8,839 bases of DNA from positions 39,105 through 47,943 of the forward strand of contig DDYO01000149.1 of assembly GCA_002348045.1 (NCBI GenBank), read 5' to 3'. The notes under the pieces are model-generated. The model searched no databases. It was not told where the DNA came from and worked only from the letters and a program-made list of their open reading frames with translations. Positions 1 through 6,770 of the stretch are shown here, piece after piece. The stretch is from Anaerolineales bacterium UBA2232. Lineage in GTDB: Bacteria > Chloroflexota > Anaerolineae > UBA2200. The position numbers were made by a program, and so were the translations under genes. Each line of letters starts with the position of its first letter. Positions within the stretch are counted from its first letter, which is position 1.

Positions 1-225
1 GATGCGCCGCCGGTGCTGGCAGTGAGCGACGCGGCCGTGCTGGCGACCAAGGTCGACGGTGTTTTGTTAGTGGTCAGCTCCGGCCACACCCGGCGCGATA
101 GCATTCAGACCGCCAAGGCAAAGCTGGAGCAGGTGAACGCCCGCATCATTGGCGCCGTGCTCACTAATGTGGCCATGGACAGCCGGTTGGAGCAATACTA
201 CACCAGGCAAGAGGAAGGCAAATGA
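1..225 (+). CDS. C-terminal end of a BY-kinase / CpsD-CapB type polysaccharide-biosynthesis tyrosine kinase (5' end outside window)
   Basis: The reading frame is open from base 1 and ends at TGA 223-225, giving the last 74 residues. It begins with DAPPVLAVSDA, which fits the Walker-B-like DxPP segment of bacterial tyrosine kinases and related MinD/ParA-type P-loop ATPases. Next come a hydrophobic strand (VDGVLLVVSSGHTRRD) and a helix-strand unit ending IIGAVLTNV, both usual for the end of this fold. Known members (CpsD, CapB, Wzc C-terminal domain) autophosphorylate on a C-terminal tyrosine cluster and control polymerisation and export of capsule or exopolysaccharide at the inner membrane. 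Here the tail is short (EQYYTRQEEGK) with only two adjacent tyrosines, so the usual cluster is reduced. The stop overlaps the start of the nucleotidyltransferase gene by ATGA, which supports cotranscription. The Walker A motif and any membrane domain are upstream and unseen, so a plain chain-length ATPase remains possible. Confidence 0.8.
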   Translation, partial: DAPPVLAVSDAAVLATKVDGVLLVVSSGHTRRDSIQTAKAKLEQVNARIIGAVLTNVAMDSRLEQYYTRQEEGK

Positions 226-1286
226 AGGGTTTGATCCTTTCTGGCGGAAAAGGTACACGGCTCTATCCACTCACCTACACCTGCGCCAAGCAGCTCGTAC
301 CTGTGGCTAACAAGCCAGTGCTCTTCCGGGTCATCGAGGCCATCAGAGAAGCGGGCATTGACGAAATCGGCATCGTCGTGGGCGACACGGCGGTGGACAT
401 TCAGCAGGCCGTGGGGGACGGCAGCCGATGGGGCGCCAGCATCACGTACATCCCCCAGGACATGCCACTAGGGCTCGCCCATGCCGTCAAAATCTCTCAG
501 CCCTTCCTTGGTGACGACCGCTTCGTCATGTTTCTGGGCGACAATGTCATCCAAGGTGGCATCTCCGGGCTTATCCGACAATTCGAACACAGTGAGTACA
601 ACTGCCAAATCGTCCTCACACGAGTCGCAAATCCATCGCAGTACGGCGTGGCTGTCCTGAAAAATGGGAGCGTCACCAGGCTGGTCGAAAAACCTCGCGA
701 TCCTCCCAGCAACCTGGCGCTGGTCGGCATCTATATGTTCGACCACAACGTCTTTGAGGCTGTAAATGGCATCCGCCCCTCGTGGCGCAACGAACTGGAG
801 ATCACCGATGCGATCCAGTATCTAGTGGACCACAGCTACAAGGTCTATCCCTATGTTCACGAGGGGTGGTGGATTGACACCGGCGCCCCTGGTGACATGC
901 TGGACGCCAACCGCTTGGTGCTGGATGAACTGGAACCTAAGGTGGACGGGTACGTAGACAGGGACTCCAAACTGATTGGCAAGGTCACCGTGCAGAGCGG
1001 CGCCGAGATCATCGGCAGCGTCATCCGCGGCCCGGCCATCATCGGGGAGAACACACGCATCATCAACTCGTTCATCGGCCCGTTCACGTCGATCTACCAC
1101 CACGTCCTGGTCGAGCACAGCGAGATCGAGCACTCAATGGTCCTGGAGCACAGTCGGATTGTCGATATTCCCCAGCGCATCGAGAATAGCCTGATCGGCC
1201 GCAACGTAGAAATCGTACGCTCGCCCTTGTTGCCCAGGGCGTACAAGATGACCTTGGGAGACAACAGCCGCGTAGGTCTCCTATGA
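222..1286 (+). CDS. rfbA: Glucose-1-phosphate thymidylyltransferase, long form (RmlA/RfbA type with C-terminal left-handed beta-helix)
   Basis: This 354-residue enzyme is predicted to join dTTP and glucose-1-phosphate to give dTDP-glucose and pyrophosphate, the first step of dTDP-deoxysugar synthesis in the cytoplasm. The N-terminal nucleotidyltransferase domain shows the signature GGKGTRLYP (residues 8-16), then AKQLVPVANKPV (22-33), the metal-binding LGDN (105-108), EKP (156-158), ELEITDAIQYL (191-201) and WWIDTG (216-221). Residues from about 245 to 335 have hexapeptide-like repeats (VTVQSGAEIIG, PAIIGENTRI, SLIGRNVEI) of a left-handed beta-helix. Typical short RmlA proteins of about 290 residues lack this region; long-form RmlA proteins carry it. 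The ATG overlaps the preceding stop (ATGA at 222-225), with a purine-rich GAGGAAGG just upstream as ribosome binding site. The next gene starts inside its stop codon. With rmlB two genes downstream, the dTDP-glucose role is well supported. Specificity for UTP or another sugar-1-phosphate cannot be excluded by eye. Confidence 0.9.
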   Translation: MKGLILSGGKGTRLYPLTYTCAKQLVPVANKPVLFRVIEAIREAGIDEIGIVVGDTAVDIQQAVGDGSRWGASITYIPQDMPLGLAHAVKISQPFLGDDRFVMFLGDNVIQGGISGLIRQFEHSEYNCQIVLTRVANPSQYGVAVLKNGSVTRLVEKPRDPPSNLALVGIYMFDHNVFEAVNGIRPSWRNELEITDAIQYLVDHSYKVYPYVHEGWWIDTGAPGDMLDANRLVLDELEPKVDGYVDRDSKLIGKVTVQSGAEIIGSVIRGPAIIGENTRIINSFIGPFTSIYHHVLVEHSEIEHSMVLEHSRIVDIPQRIENSLIGRNVEIVRSPLLPRAYKMTLGDNSRVGLL

Positions 1287-2674
1287 AGACCACCCTGATC
1301 TACCCCGGGATCACTGGCAAGGGCTTCAATAGCCTGGGGCAGGGCATGGACTCTGGATGGATCAGCCACGGACTAGCCATCTTGGCCGCGTGCGCCAAAG
1401 AGAAGGGCTTTGCCGTTGACTTGATCGACTTGAGGGCGCTGCGTGACTGGGACCACGTAAGCTCCGAGCTGATCGATCGCCAGCCAGATGTCGTCGGCGT
1501 GAGCATGATGAGCGCCGACTACAACCCTGCCATGAAAGCGCTGGACCTGGTCCGCAAGGTTCTTCCAAAGGCTACCACCATCGTTGGCGGGGCGCACCCC
1601 ACCCTGATGCTCAACGAGGTTCAGGATGACCCCCGCGTTGACCACATTTTCCTGGGCGAGGCTGAGGTCACCTTCCCCGAGTTCTTGAGCCGTTGTCAGA
1701 GCGGTCTACCCTCCGAGCATGTGATTGGCCCTGTTCAGCCGGACCTCAACGCCATCCCCTTCGCCGATCATGGCTTCTTCCTGGATGAATGGCGCAGGTG
1801 GGGCTATGGGCTGGACTCACCAGAAGCGCCCTTTGCGAGGGAGCTGCCGCCTCCCTTTGTCACCAGCATCGCTGGTCGGGGCTGCATCTACAACTGCAGC
1901 TACTGCCAGCCGGCGGAGCGCATTATCTTTGGCCGCCAAGTGCGAAGGCGCAGCGTTCCCAACGTCCTGGCTGAGCTCAAGCAGTTGCACCAGCAGTACG
2001 GTTTCAACAGCTTTATGCTGCACGATGATTGCCTCACCGAGGATCGTGAATGGGTAATCGAGTTCTGCACCGCCTACAGAAACGCCGGATTCACTCAGCC
2101 TTTCTTCTGCCAGAGCCGGGCCGACATCATCGTCAAGAACGAGGACATGGTCAAGCTGATGGCGCAGGCCGGCCTGCGCGGCTACCTCATTGGCTTTGAG
2201 AGCGGGAGTGATCGGGTGCTGCGATCTATCCGCAAAGGCACCAAACGCGCCCAAAACATCGAGGCGGCACGCATCTGCAGGAAGTACGGAATAGCCATCT
2301 GGGCCAATTACATGTTGGGGCTCCCTACTGAGACCAAGGAAGAGGTCCTGGAGACTATCTCGATGCTGAAAGAGATCGACCCCGACTACTACAGTCCTGC
2401 GTTCTACACACCCCATCCAGGCAGCGACCTCTATGACTATTGCATTGAGCATGACCTGTCCTTGATCAAGGACCACGACAGCTACCGCCGCAACCCCGAT
2501 GAAGCCAAGATCAAGGGGGTGGACTATGAGTGGCTCAAGTGGGCCCTGGCCGAATCGCAGCGTCGCACGGTCCCCAACCAATTGGCGCGTCAGGCCCGCT
2601 CCCAGTGGAGACGCTACGCGCAACCGAAGAAGATCGTCCGCAAGTTGAGACAGGTGATACACCTGGGAGGATAA
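1283..2674 (+). CDS. B12-binding-domain radical SAM protein embedded in the dTDP-sugar operon
   Basis: The 463-residue protein has the two-domain plan of the cobalamin-dependent (class B-like) radical SAM family. Residues about 1-145 are a Rossmann-like B12-binding domain (KTTLIYPGI at the start, DVVGVSMMSADY near 69-80, VGGAHPTLML at 101-110, FLGEAE at 123-128). The radical SAM domain begins near residue 190 with GRGCIYNCSYC, whose cysteines C201, C205 and C208 form the CxxxCxxC motif for the 4Fe-4S cluster. GFESGSD (304-310) and YMLGLPTET (343-351) fit the later SAM-binding barrel strands. The B12 domain lacks the DxHxxG lower-ligand motif, which is common in this family. Residues 427-458 form a basic tail (RRYAQPKK, KLRQ). 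Relatives perform C-methylations or ring rearrangements, but I cannot assign a substrate. The ATG overlaps the rfbA stop (ATGA 1283-1286), and the rmlB start follows 5 bases after its stop. Modification of a sugar nucleotide, glycan or lipid carrier is therefore inferred. Confidence 0.9.
   Translation: MKTTLIYPGITGKGFNSLGQGMDSGWISHGLAILAACAKEKGFAVDLIDLRALRDWDHVSSELIDRQPDVVGVSMMSADYNPAMKALDLVRKVLPKATTIVGGAHPTLMLNEVQDDPRVDHIFLGEAEVTFPEFLSRCQSGLPSEHVIGPVQPDLNAIPFADHGFFLDEWRRWGYGLDSPEAPFARELPPPFVTSIAGRGCIYNCSYCQPAERIIFGRQVRRRSVPNVLAELKQLHQQYGFNSFMLHDDCLTEDREWVIEFCTAYRNAGFTQPFFCQSRADIIVKNEDMVKLMAQAGLRGYLIGFESGSDRVLRSIRKGTKRAQNIEAARICRKYGIAIWANYMLGLPTETKEEVLETISMLKEIDPDYYSPAFYTPHPGSDLYDYCIEHDLSLIKDHDSYRRNPDEAKIKGVDYEWLKWALAESQRRTVPNQLARQARSQWRRYAQPKKIVRKLRQVIHLGG
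2665..2670 (+). promoter_or_regulatory. Ribosome binding site deciding the TTG start of rfbB
   Basis: GGGAGG lies 9 bases before TTG 2680-2682. It overlaps the last codons of the radical SAM gene, whose TAA stop is at 2672-2674. It supports TTG as the start, because the protein from there opens directly with the Rossmann fold (HNILVAGGAGFIG), as family members do. The frame stays open upstream to about 2530, but that part lies wholly inside the radical SAM gene. Confidence 0.75.
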
Positions 2675-2679
2675 GCACT

Positions 2680-3711
2680 TTGCACAACATCCTGGTTGCC
2701 GGAGGAGCCGGCTTTATTGGAAGCAACTTTGTGCGCCACATGCTGGCCGCGCACTCAGACTACCGCTTGGTCGTCTACGACAAGCTGACCTACGCAGGCA
2801 ACCTTGACAATCTGAAGGATGTGGCAAACAACCCGCGCTACACTTTTGTGCGTGGGGACATCTGCGATGCCCCACAGGTTGAGGCAGCCGTGCGGGACCA
2901 TGGGATCGACACTATCGTGAACTTTGCAGCCGAAACCCATGTGGACCGTTCCATCATGGACCCCGATGCTTTTATCCAAACCGATGTCTATGGTACCTAT
3001 GTGCTTCTGGAAGTCGCTCGCCAGTTCCAACTGGCACGCTACCACCAGGTGTCCACCGATGAGGTGTACGGCCATGTGCCCGGAGACCACCGCTCCCTGG
3101 AGAGCGATCCCATCGCCCCCCGCAGCCCGTATGCCGCCAGTAAGGCCAGCGGCGACCTCATGGCCATTGCCTATCACGTGACCTACGGGCTGCCGGTGAC
3201 CGTCAGCAGGGGCGCTAACAATATCGGACCGTATCAGTATCCGGAGAAGGTGGTGCCCCTCTTTGTCACCAATGCGCTGGAAGACATCGCCCTGCCCGTC
3301 TATGGGGATGGGCGCCAGCGACGCGACTATCAGTACGTGCTGGATCATTGCGAGGCGCTGGACGTGGTCCTGCAGCAGGGTCGCCTGGGGGAGGTGTACA
3401 ACATTGGGACGGGTGAAGAGATGGAGAACCTCACCATGGTGCATATCCTCCTGGACGAGCTGGGCAAGCCCCGATCCCTCATACAGCATGTCACGGACCG
3501 ACCCGGCCACGACCGCCGTTACTGCCTCAATGTGGACAAAATCCGTTCACTGGGTTGGCAGCCACGGCACAATCACGAGCAAGCCATCCGGGCCACAGTG
3601 CGCTGGTACGTTGAGAACGGCTGGTGGTGGAGCAAGATCAAGTCCGGTGATCACTATCGGGACTATTACCAGCGCAACTATGCCCACCGTCAGGTCCTCA
3701 GCCAGGGCTAG
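2680..3711 (+). CDS. rfbB: dTDP-glucose 4,6-dehydratase (RmlB/RfbB)
   Basis: The 343-residue cytoplasmic enzyme converts dTDP-glucose to dTDP-4-keto-6-deoxy-glucose, using tightly bound NAD. It is an extended short-chain dehydrogenase/reductase of normal length. Visible motifs are the NAD-binding GGAGFIG (residues 8-14), YDKLTYAGNLDNL (33-45), AAETHVDRSI (83-92), STDEVYG (125-131) with the catalytic Asp127-Glu128 pair specific to 4,6-dehydratases, and SPYAASK (149-155) with catalytic Tyr151 and Lys155. RGANNIGPYQYPEK (177-190) is a variant of the usual RxSNNYGPxxFPEK, and RRDYQYVLDH (214-223) replaces the common RDWLYVEDH. The start is TTG with GGGAGG 9 bases before it; an ATG start further upstream would require overlapping about 145 bases of the radical SAM gene. 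It completes the RmlA-RmlB pair two genes after rfbA. It is the last gene of the operon in view and is convergent with rqcH. The product can feed rhamnose, fucosamine or other deoxysugar branches, which are not visible here. Confidence 0.93.
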   Translation: MHNILVAGGAGFIGSNFVRHMLAAHSDYRLVVYDKLTYAGNLDNLKDVANNPRYTFVRGDICDAPQVEAAVRDHGIDTIVNFAAETHVDRSIMDPDAFIQTDVYGTYVLLEVARQFQLARYHQVSTDEVYGHVPGDHRSLESDPIAPRSPYAASKASGDLMAIAYHVTYGLPVTVSRGANNIGPYQYPEKVVPLFVTNALEDIALPVYGDGRQRRDYQYVLDHCEALDVVLQQGRLGEVYNIGTGEEMENLTMVHILLDELGKPRSLIQHVTDRPGHDRRYCLNVDKIRSLGWQPRHNHEQAIRATVRWYVENGWWWSKIKSGDHYRDYYQRNYAHRQVLSQG

Positions 3712-3771
3712 GCGCGCCCAGGTTCTCAGTTGCACTCAAGGTGATCGAGGCCCTGCCCTTGCCGTCGGCAG

Positions 3772-5478
3772 CTACGGTCTGGGGGTGACCGATAAGGTCT
3801 CCGCCTGTCGCAACAGCACCTGACCCGGCCGGCCACCCCGCAGTCGGCGAACATGCTTGCGCCACGTGTAATCCACCATCACCCTGGATTCCTGTCGGCC
3901 CGCTGAGTAGTAAGCTGCCAGTTCGGCGGCCCGCTGGACAGTCGCCTGGGGCACGTCACGGCCGTCCGCCTTGACCAGCACATGAGCCCCGGGAACGCCG
4001 TGAGCGTGCAGCCACATGTCGCGGCTCATGGCCTTTCCAAACGTGAGTTCGTCATTCTGGAGGCTGTTACGCCCGACCAGGATGACGAAACCTTCCTCCG
4101 AGAGGACCCGGCGGGGCCCACCAACCGGGTGTCTGAGTCGCTTCCGACCGGGCACGTGTCCGGTCGCCGTCAAGCTGACTTCGACCGCAGCGATCTCCGG
4201 GTAGTTCTCTGCTAGGCTCAGATCGGTCCTCAACTGATCGAGATAGGCCATTTCCCCATCGACCTCGACCAGAAGGGCGGGCACTTCGGCCGCAGCGCTC
4301 TTGGCCTTGTCGTACTGGTGGAAATACTGCCGGGCGTTTTCAACTGCCGAGAGCGATGGATCCAGCGGGATGACCAGTGGCTGTGCTGGATCGCCCCATG
4401 ACAATCTCCATTCCGTTTGCTGGCGAGGGATTTCATGGGCAAATGCGAGAAGCGCCTCGCCCATAGCGCGTAGCTGCTCAACCGGAAGACGGTTCTGCTG
4501 CGCCCTTACCAGTGCGTCCCGCTTGCGCAAGAGCTTGGCCCTGGCCTGCTCAACCAGATAAGACACCTTGGCCCGGGCCACCCGATAAGAATCCCTTGGA
4601 ACGGCGCCTTGCCTTGCCACGGTGTTCTGCTGGCTGTGGTACCTATCCATCGCCTCACTGATGGTCGTGGTGTGGCAGCGGTCCGGGAGGTGGGTAAGCT
4701 CATACGGCGCGTATGCAGCCACCTCGCTTCCCTCCAGGCCCAAACACGGCTGCCACTGTCGGGTCTGTCCGAGGCTCATCAATTCCTGGCAAGCATCGAG
4801 CACCGCAACCGGGTCTGCCTCAGTGGCTCGGCAATTGCCGCAAGCCCGGTGGACGACTTCCCTCGCCAGCAACGGGCTCATGCCGCGCACGACCAAGACC
4901 AGTCTCTTCCAGAGAGGATCGGCTTCCGCTCCCATCAGCAGATGTCCGAGCCGCGGAAGCGTCAATGTATCCACACCAGCCTTGTCTTGCTGCGGCGGCT
5001 CCACATAGGCGTAGCCTGGCAGCAATACCCTGTAGCGGTTCTGCCTGGCTGGAATGCGCCTCATACACTCCAGGATGGACCCATCTTCCCCCACCAGTAC
5101 AAGGTTGCTGTATCGCCCCATGACCTCCACTACAAGGTCGAAGGTCGCTGCTCCGCCGTGGATGGTCACGCGCAGTAGACGATCAAGGCGGGGCTGGTGT
5201 ACGGCAACGATGCGCCCACCCGTCGCCAGCTTTCGCAGTCTCAAGAGCAGTGGAGAGGGAACCTCAACGCCTCGGCGCAGGCGCGATTGGCTGAGATGGA
5301 TCCTTCCTCCCTCCGCTGGATTCGCCGCCATCACCAAGTAGTGACGCTCGCGGTTGTGGTAGACTTCAATGCCCAGCATGTACGGTGCGACCAGGAGAAC
5401 GCCCTGGACTCTTCCCCCCGTCAGGTTCTGGTCCAGCTCGTCGGCTACTGCTGCAAGGGTCAGCGCATCACAGTACAT
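3772..5478 (-). CDS. rqcH: Rqc2/RqcH homologue, NFACT family ribosome-associated quality control protein
   Basis: This 568-residue protein matches the length and layout of bacterial RqcH (older name: fibronectin/fibrinogen-binding protein). RqcH binds 50S subunits that carry stalled nascent chains and directs template-free C-terminal tailing with alanine, marking the chain for degradation. The NFACT-N domain occupies about residues 1-260, with VEVMGRYSNLVLV at 117-129. RLDR at 97-100 holds an Asp99-Arg100 pair that aligns in position with the DR motif needed for tailing in Bacillus RqcH. Residues about 270-425 are helical and charged and fit the HhH and coiled-coil middle (CCM) segments. NFACT-R spans about 461-555, with EEGFVILVGRNSLQND and MWLHAHGVPGAHVLV. 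All domains are present and no frameshift is seen. ATG 5476-5478 gives the usual family opening (MYCDALTL), although no clear ribosome binding site precedes it. The GalT/HIT-like gene ends 73 bases upstream on the same strand, so readthrough from its promoter is likely. It ends convergent with rfbB. Confidence 0.92.
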   Translation of the reverse strand: MYCDALTLAAVADELDQNLTGGRVQGVLLVAPYMLGIEVYHNRERHYLVMAANPAEGGRIHLSQSRLRRGVEVPSPLLLRLRKLATGGRIVAVHQPRLDRLLRVTIHGGAATFDLVVEVMGRYSNLVLVGEDGSILECMRRIPARQNRYRVLLPGYAYVEPPQQDKAGVDTLTLPRLGHLLMGAEADPLWKRLVLVVRGMSPLLAREVVHRACGNCRATEADPVAVLDACQELMSLGQTRQWQPCLGLEGSEVAAYAPYELTHLPDRCHTTTISEAMDRYHSQQNTVARQGAVPRDSYRVARAKVSYLVEQARAKLLRKRDALVRAQQNRLPVEQLRAMGEALLAFAHEIPRQQTEWRLSWGDPAQPLVIPLDPSLSAVENARQYFHQYDKAKSAAAEVPALLVEVDGEMAYLDQLRTDLSLAENYPEIAAVEVSLTATGHVPGRKRLRHPVGGPRRVLSEEGFVILVGRNSLQNDELTFGKAMSRDMWLHAHGVPGAHVLVKADGRDVPQATVQRAAELAAYYSAGRQESRVMVDYTWRKHVRRLRGGRPGQVLLRQAETLSVTPRP

Positions 5479-5551
5479 GGCCAGTACCGGTCTGCATCGC
5501 AGTCTCTAGATCTGTGTATGGCACAAGTCGCCCCTCGTCACCACAAACGCC

Positions 5552-6652
5552 TCATTGCGACTGCTCCATGCTGGAGGCAAGCGCACTGACGAGGCGGAAG
5601 GGGTCGCCAGAAATTACGCTGCTGGCATACAGCTCCATCGCGCCGATGTCCGATGTGCGGTTGTCGAGATCGCCCCTATCGACGATGCGCACAATGGCCG
5701 GAAAACCGGTCCAATCCTCGGGCGTGCTATCGATGGGCCGAAGGCAAAGGGCCAGATTGAAGCTGCGGACGCCCAGCTTGTCTACCAGACATCGCAGGAC
5801 ACGGTAGCTGGCGCGTTTGATCCGGTCATCCAGCACCGGTGCCAGCAGCAGGACCTCCTTTTCCTTGATCGGCGTCAGGTTGGCCAGGATACGCACGCCG
5901 TTCACTTCCAAGCCTAGCCCCAGGTTCCGGTGCACCGCATAGAGGTCCTCGAAATAGTCAGTCCCGTGGCCAATCTTGTACAGCAGAGCCGCTCGTCGCT
6001 GATGTTCGATCTTGGCGTAATGCATGCCTTTGCTCAGGGTCATCTGGGCATGCCCGTGCAAGATGGAAGCGCCGCTCCTCCACAGGCAGTTCCACATTAG
6101 GAAAAAGTAACAGGCCTCCTTGTCGTGGGAATGGGCCGCGTTCATCCACAGCAAAGCCGTGTCGAAATAGTCCTTTACCCCCGCTTCCGAAAAGCGAAGG
6201 GGGTTGTGCTCATCGAAAACCACCAGGCCATGGAATCCATCTGCCTTGGCCACGTTGGAGGCTGTGACACAATAGCTTCCTTTAACGCGGCCAAATACGT
6301 CTTCAGGCGTAGCATCCAAGGGGGTGCAGAAAGGACCACCGGAGCCGCCTGCGACGGCCTGCTCCCAATCACCTTCCGAGCGTGACTCCATAGGCCGACG
6401 CCCACGCAGCTCATTGAACAGGGCCCCTTCCAGGGTCACCAAGTTGGTGACCTTGATGATACGTTGTCTCTCGACGGCCTCAACCGGGCCAAACTGCTCC
6501 TCAATCCACTCGCGCATCTTGGCGGGAACAGTGAGCTCGCCTACCGTCTCATCAACACGAAAGATGCGATGGAAAAGTTCCTGTTCATCTTGCGGCAAAG
6601 CCCTCACGAGGTCTTGCAGACTACCGATTCCGCCAGTCACTTCACTTTCCAC
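5552..6652 (-). CDS. Uncharacterised GalT/HIT-superfamily protein (galactose-1-phosphate uridylyltransferase- or Ap4A phosphorylase-like)
   Basis: I recognise the superfamily of this 366-residue protein but not its substrate. ILHGHAQMTL contains HGHAQ at residues 199-203. This fits the HxHxQ active site shared by GalT (HPHGQ in E. coli) and Ap4A phosphorylases of the histidine-triad superfamily, with His201 in the place of the nucleophile that carries the nucleotidyl group. Upstream, ASNVAKADGFHGLVVFDEHNPLRF (in pieces: residues 131-140 and 141-154) resembles the GalT strand whose His (here His149) can bind metal. The GalT CxxC zinc pair is not evident; C109 and C128 are isolated. Residues 1-60 are a poorly recognised N-terminal segment rich in Glu and helix formers. 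The start is GTG 6650-6652, since an in-frame TAG sits at 6674-6676 and AAGGAGAAGGGG precedes it. It is first in line before rqcH and divergent from the lipoprotein gene. Nucleotide-sugar transfer or dinucleotide phosphorolysis is inference; no galK or galE is nearby. Confidence 0.75.
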   Translation of the reverse strand: MESEVTGGIGSLQDLVRALPQDEQELFHRIFRVDETVGELTVPAKMREWIEEQFGPVEAVERQRIIKVTNLVTLEGALFNELRGRRPMESRSEGDWEQAVAGGSGGPFCTPLDATPEDVFGRVKGSYCVTASNVAKADGFHGLVVFDEHNPLRFSEAGVKDYFDTALLWMNAAHSHDKEACYFFLMWNCLWRSGASILHGHAQMTLSKGMHYAKIEHQRRAALLYKIGHGTDYFEDLYAVHRNLGLGLEVNGVRILANLTPIKEKEVLLLAPVLDDRIKRASYRVLRCLVDKLGVRSFNLALCLRPIDSTPEDWTGFPAIVRIVDRGDLDNRTSDIGAMELYASSVISGDPFRLVSALASSMEQSQ

Positions 6653-6657
6653 TGCGA

Positions 6658-6669
6658 CCCCTTCTCCTT
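6658..6669 (-). promoter_or_regulatory. Ribosome binding site for the GTG start of the GalT/HIT-like gene
   Basis: Read on the minus strand, AAGGAGAAGGGG lies just before GTG 6652-6650. Its AAGGGG half is 5 bases away and its AAGGAG half 11 bases away. With the in-frame stop TAG at 6676-6674, this fixes the gene start to within a few codons. Confidence 0.65.
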
Positions 6670-6690
6670 CGCCCTAAAGTCATTGGCGTC

Positions 6691-6719
6691 ATGGTAGCAT
6701 GGTCAGCGGTGAACATCAA
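6691..6719 (-). promoter_or_regulatory. Predicted sigma70-type extended -10 promoter for the GalT/HIT-like gene
   Basis: On the minus strand, TTGATG (complement of 6714-6719) is followed after 17 bases by TACCAT (complement of 6691-6696), preceded by TGC to give the extended -10 form TGnTAnnAT. Each hexamer matches consensus at 4 of 6 positions. Transcription would begin near 6684, leaving about a 32-base leader that includes the ribosome binding site. This is a prediction from sequence alone. Confidence 0.5.
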
Positions 6720-6731
6720 ACGCGATGCGCT

Positions 6732-6761
6732 TTGACAGGTTCCGCCTCCTCATGCTACTAT
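6732..6761 (+). promoter_or_regulatory. Predicted strong sigma70-type promoter for the solute-binding lipoprotein gene
   Basis: A perfect -35 box TTGACA (6732-6737) is followed after 18 bases by TACTAT (6756-6761), itself preceded by TGC, giving an extended -10. Transcription would begin near 6767-6769. That is within a few bases of ATG 6771, so the mRNA would be leaderless or nearly so. It also excludes translation from the upstream in-frame ATG at 6699 when this promoter is used. Confidence 0.6.
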
Positions 6762-6770
6762 GGCATGGTT

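Larger units (their letters stand above)
6690..6763. repeat. Imperfect inverted repeat between divergent genes
   Basis: CATGGTAGCATGG (6690-6702) is inverted and repeated as CATGCTACTATG (6751-6762), agreeing at 11 of 12 core positions, with about 48 bases between the arms. Each arm contains the -10 box of one of two divergent promoters, so the symmetry may simply reflect two similar extended -10 elements. It could also be a paired site for a shared regulator. Confidence 0.5.

Noticed and set aside
1817..2662. A 281-codon minus-strand open frame
   Set aside because: It lies wholly opposite the radical SAM gene, has no recognisable motif, and is the kind of long antisense frame that GC-rich coding sequence produces.
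2530..2679. An extension of rfbB upstream by 50 codons
   Set aside because: The stretch is in-frame open only because it overlaps the radical SAM gene. TTG 2680 has a ribosome binding site and gives the normal dehydratase N-terminus.
2755..3510. A 251-codon minus-strand open frame
   Set aside because: It lies opposite rfbB, whose motifs are complete. Its composition is a shadow of that gene and no family is recognisable.
3712..3771. A possible terminator between convergent rfbB and rqcH
   Set aside because: Only short stems are present (TGCC-GTC-GGCA near 3760) with no T-run on either strand. I see no convincing terminator in these 60 bases.
4609..5178. A 189-codon plus-strand open frame
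   Set aside because: It is antisense to the conserved rqcH and shows no motif or ribosome binding site.
5479..5551. A separate promoter for rqcH
   Set aside because: No pair of -35 and -10 boxes at proper spacing was found. The AGATCTAGA-like palindrome near 5507-5515 is too short to call an operator.
6699..6770. Upstream start adding 24 residues to the solute-binding lipoprotein
   Set aside because: It lies before the best promoter, has no ribosome binding site, and would put an atypical extension before a compact lipoprotein signal.
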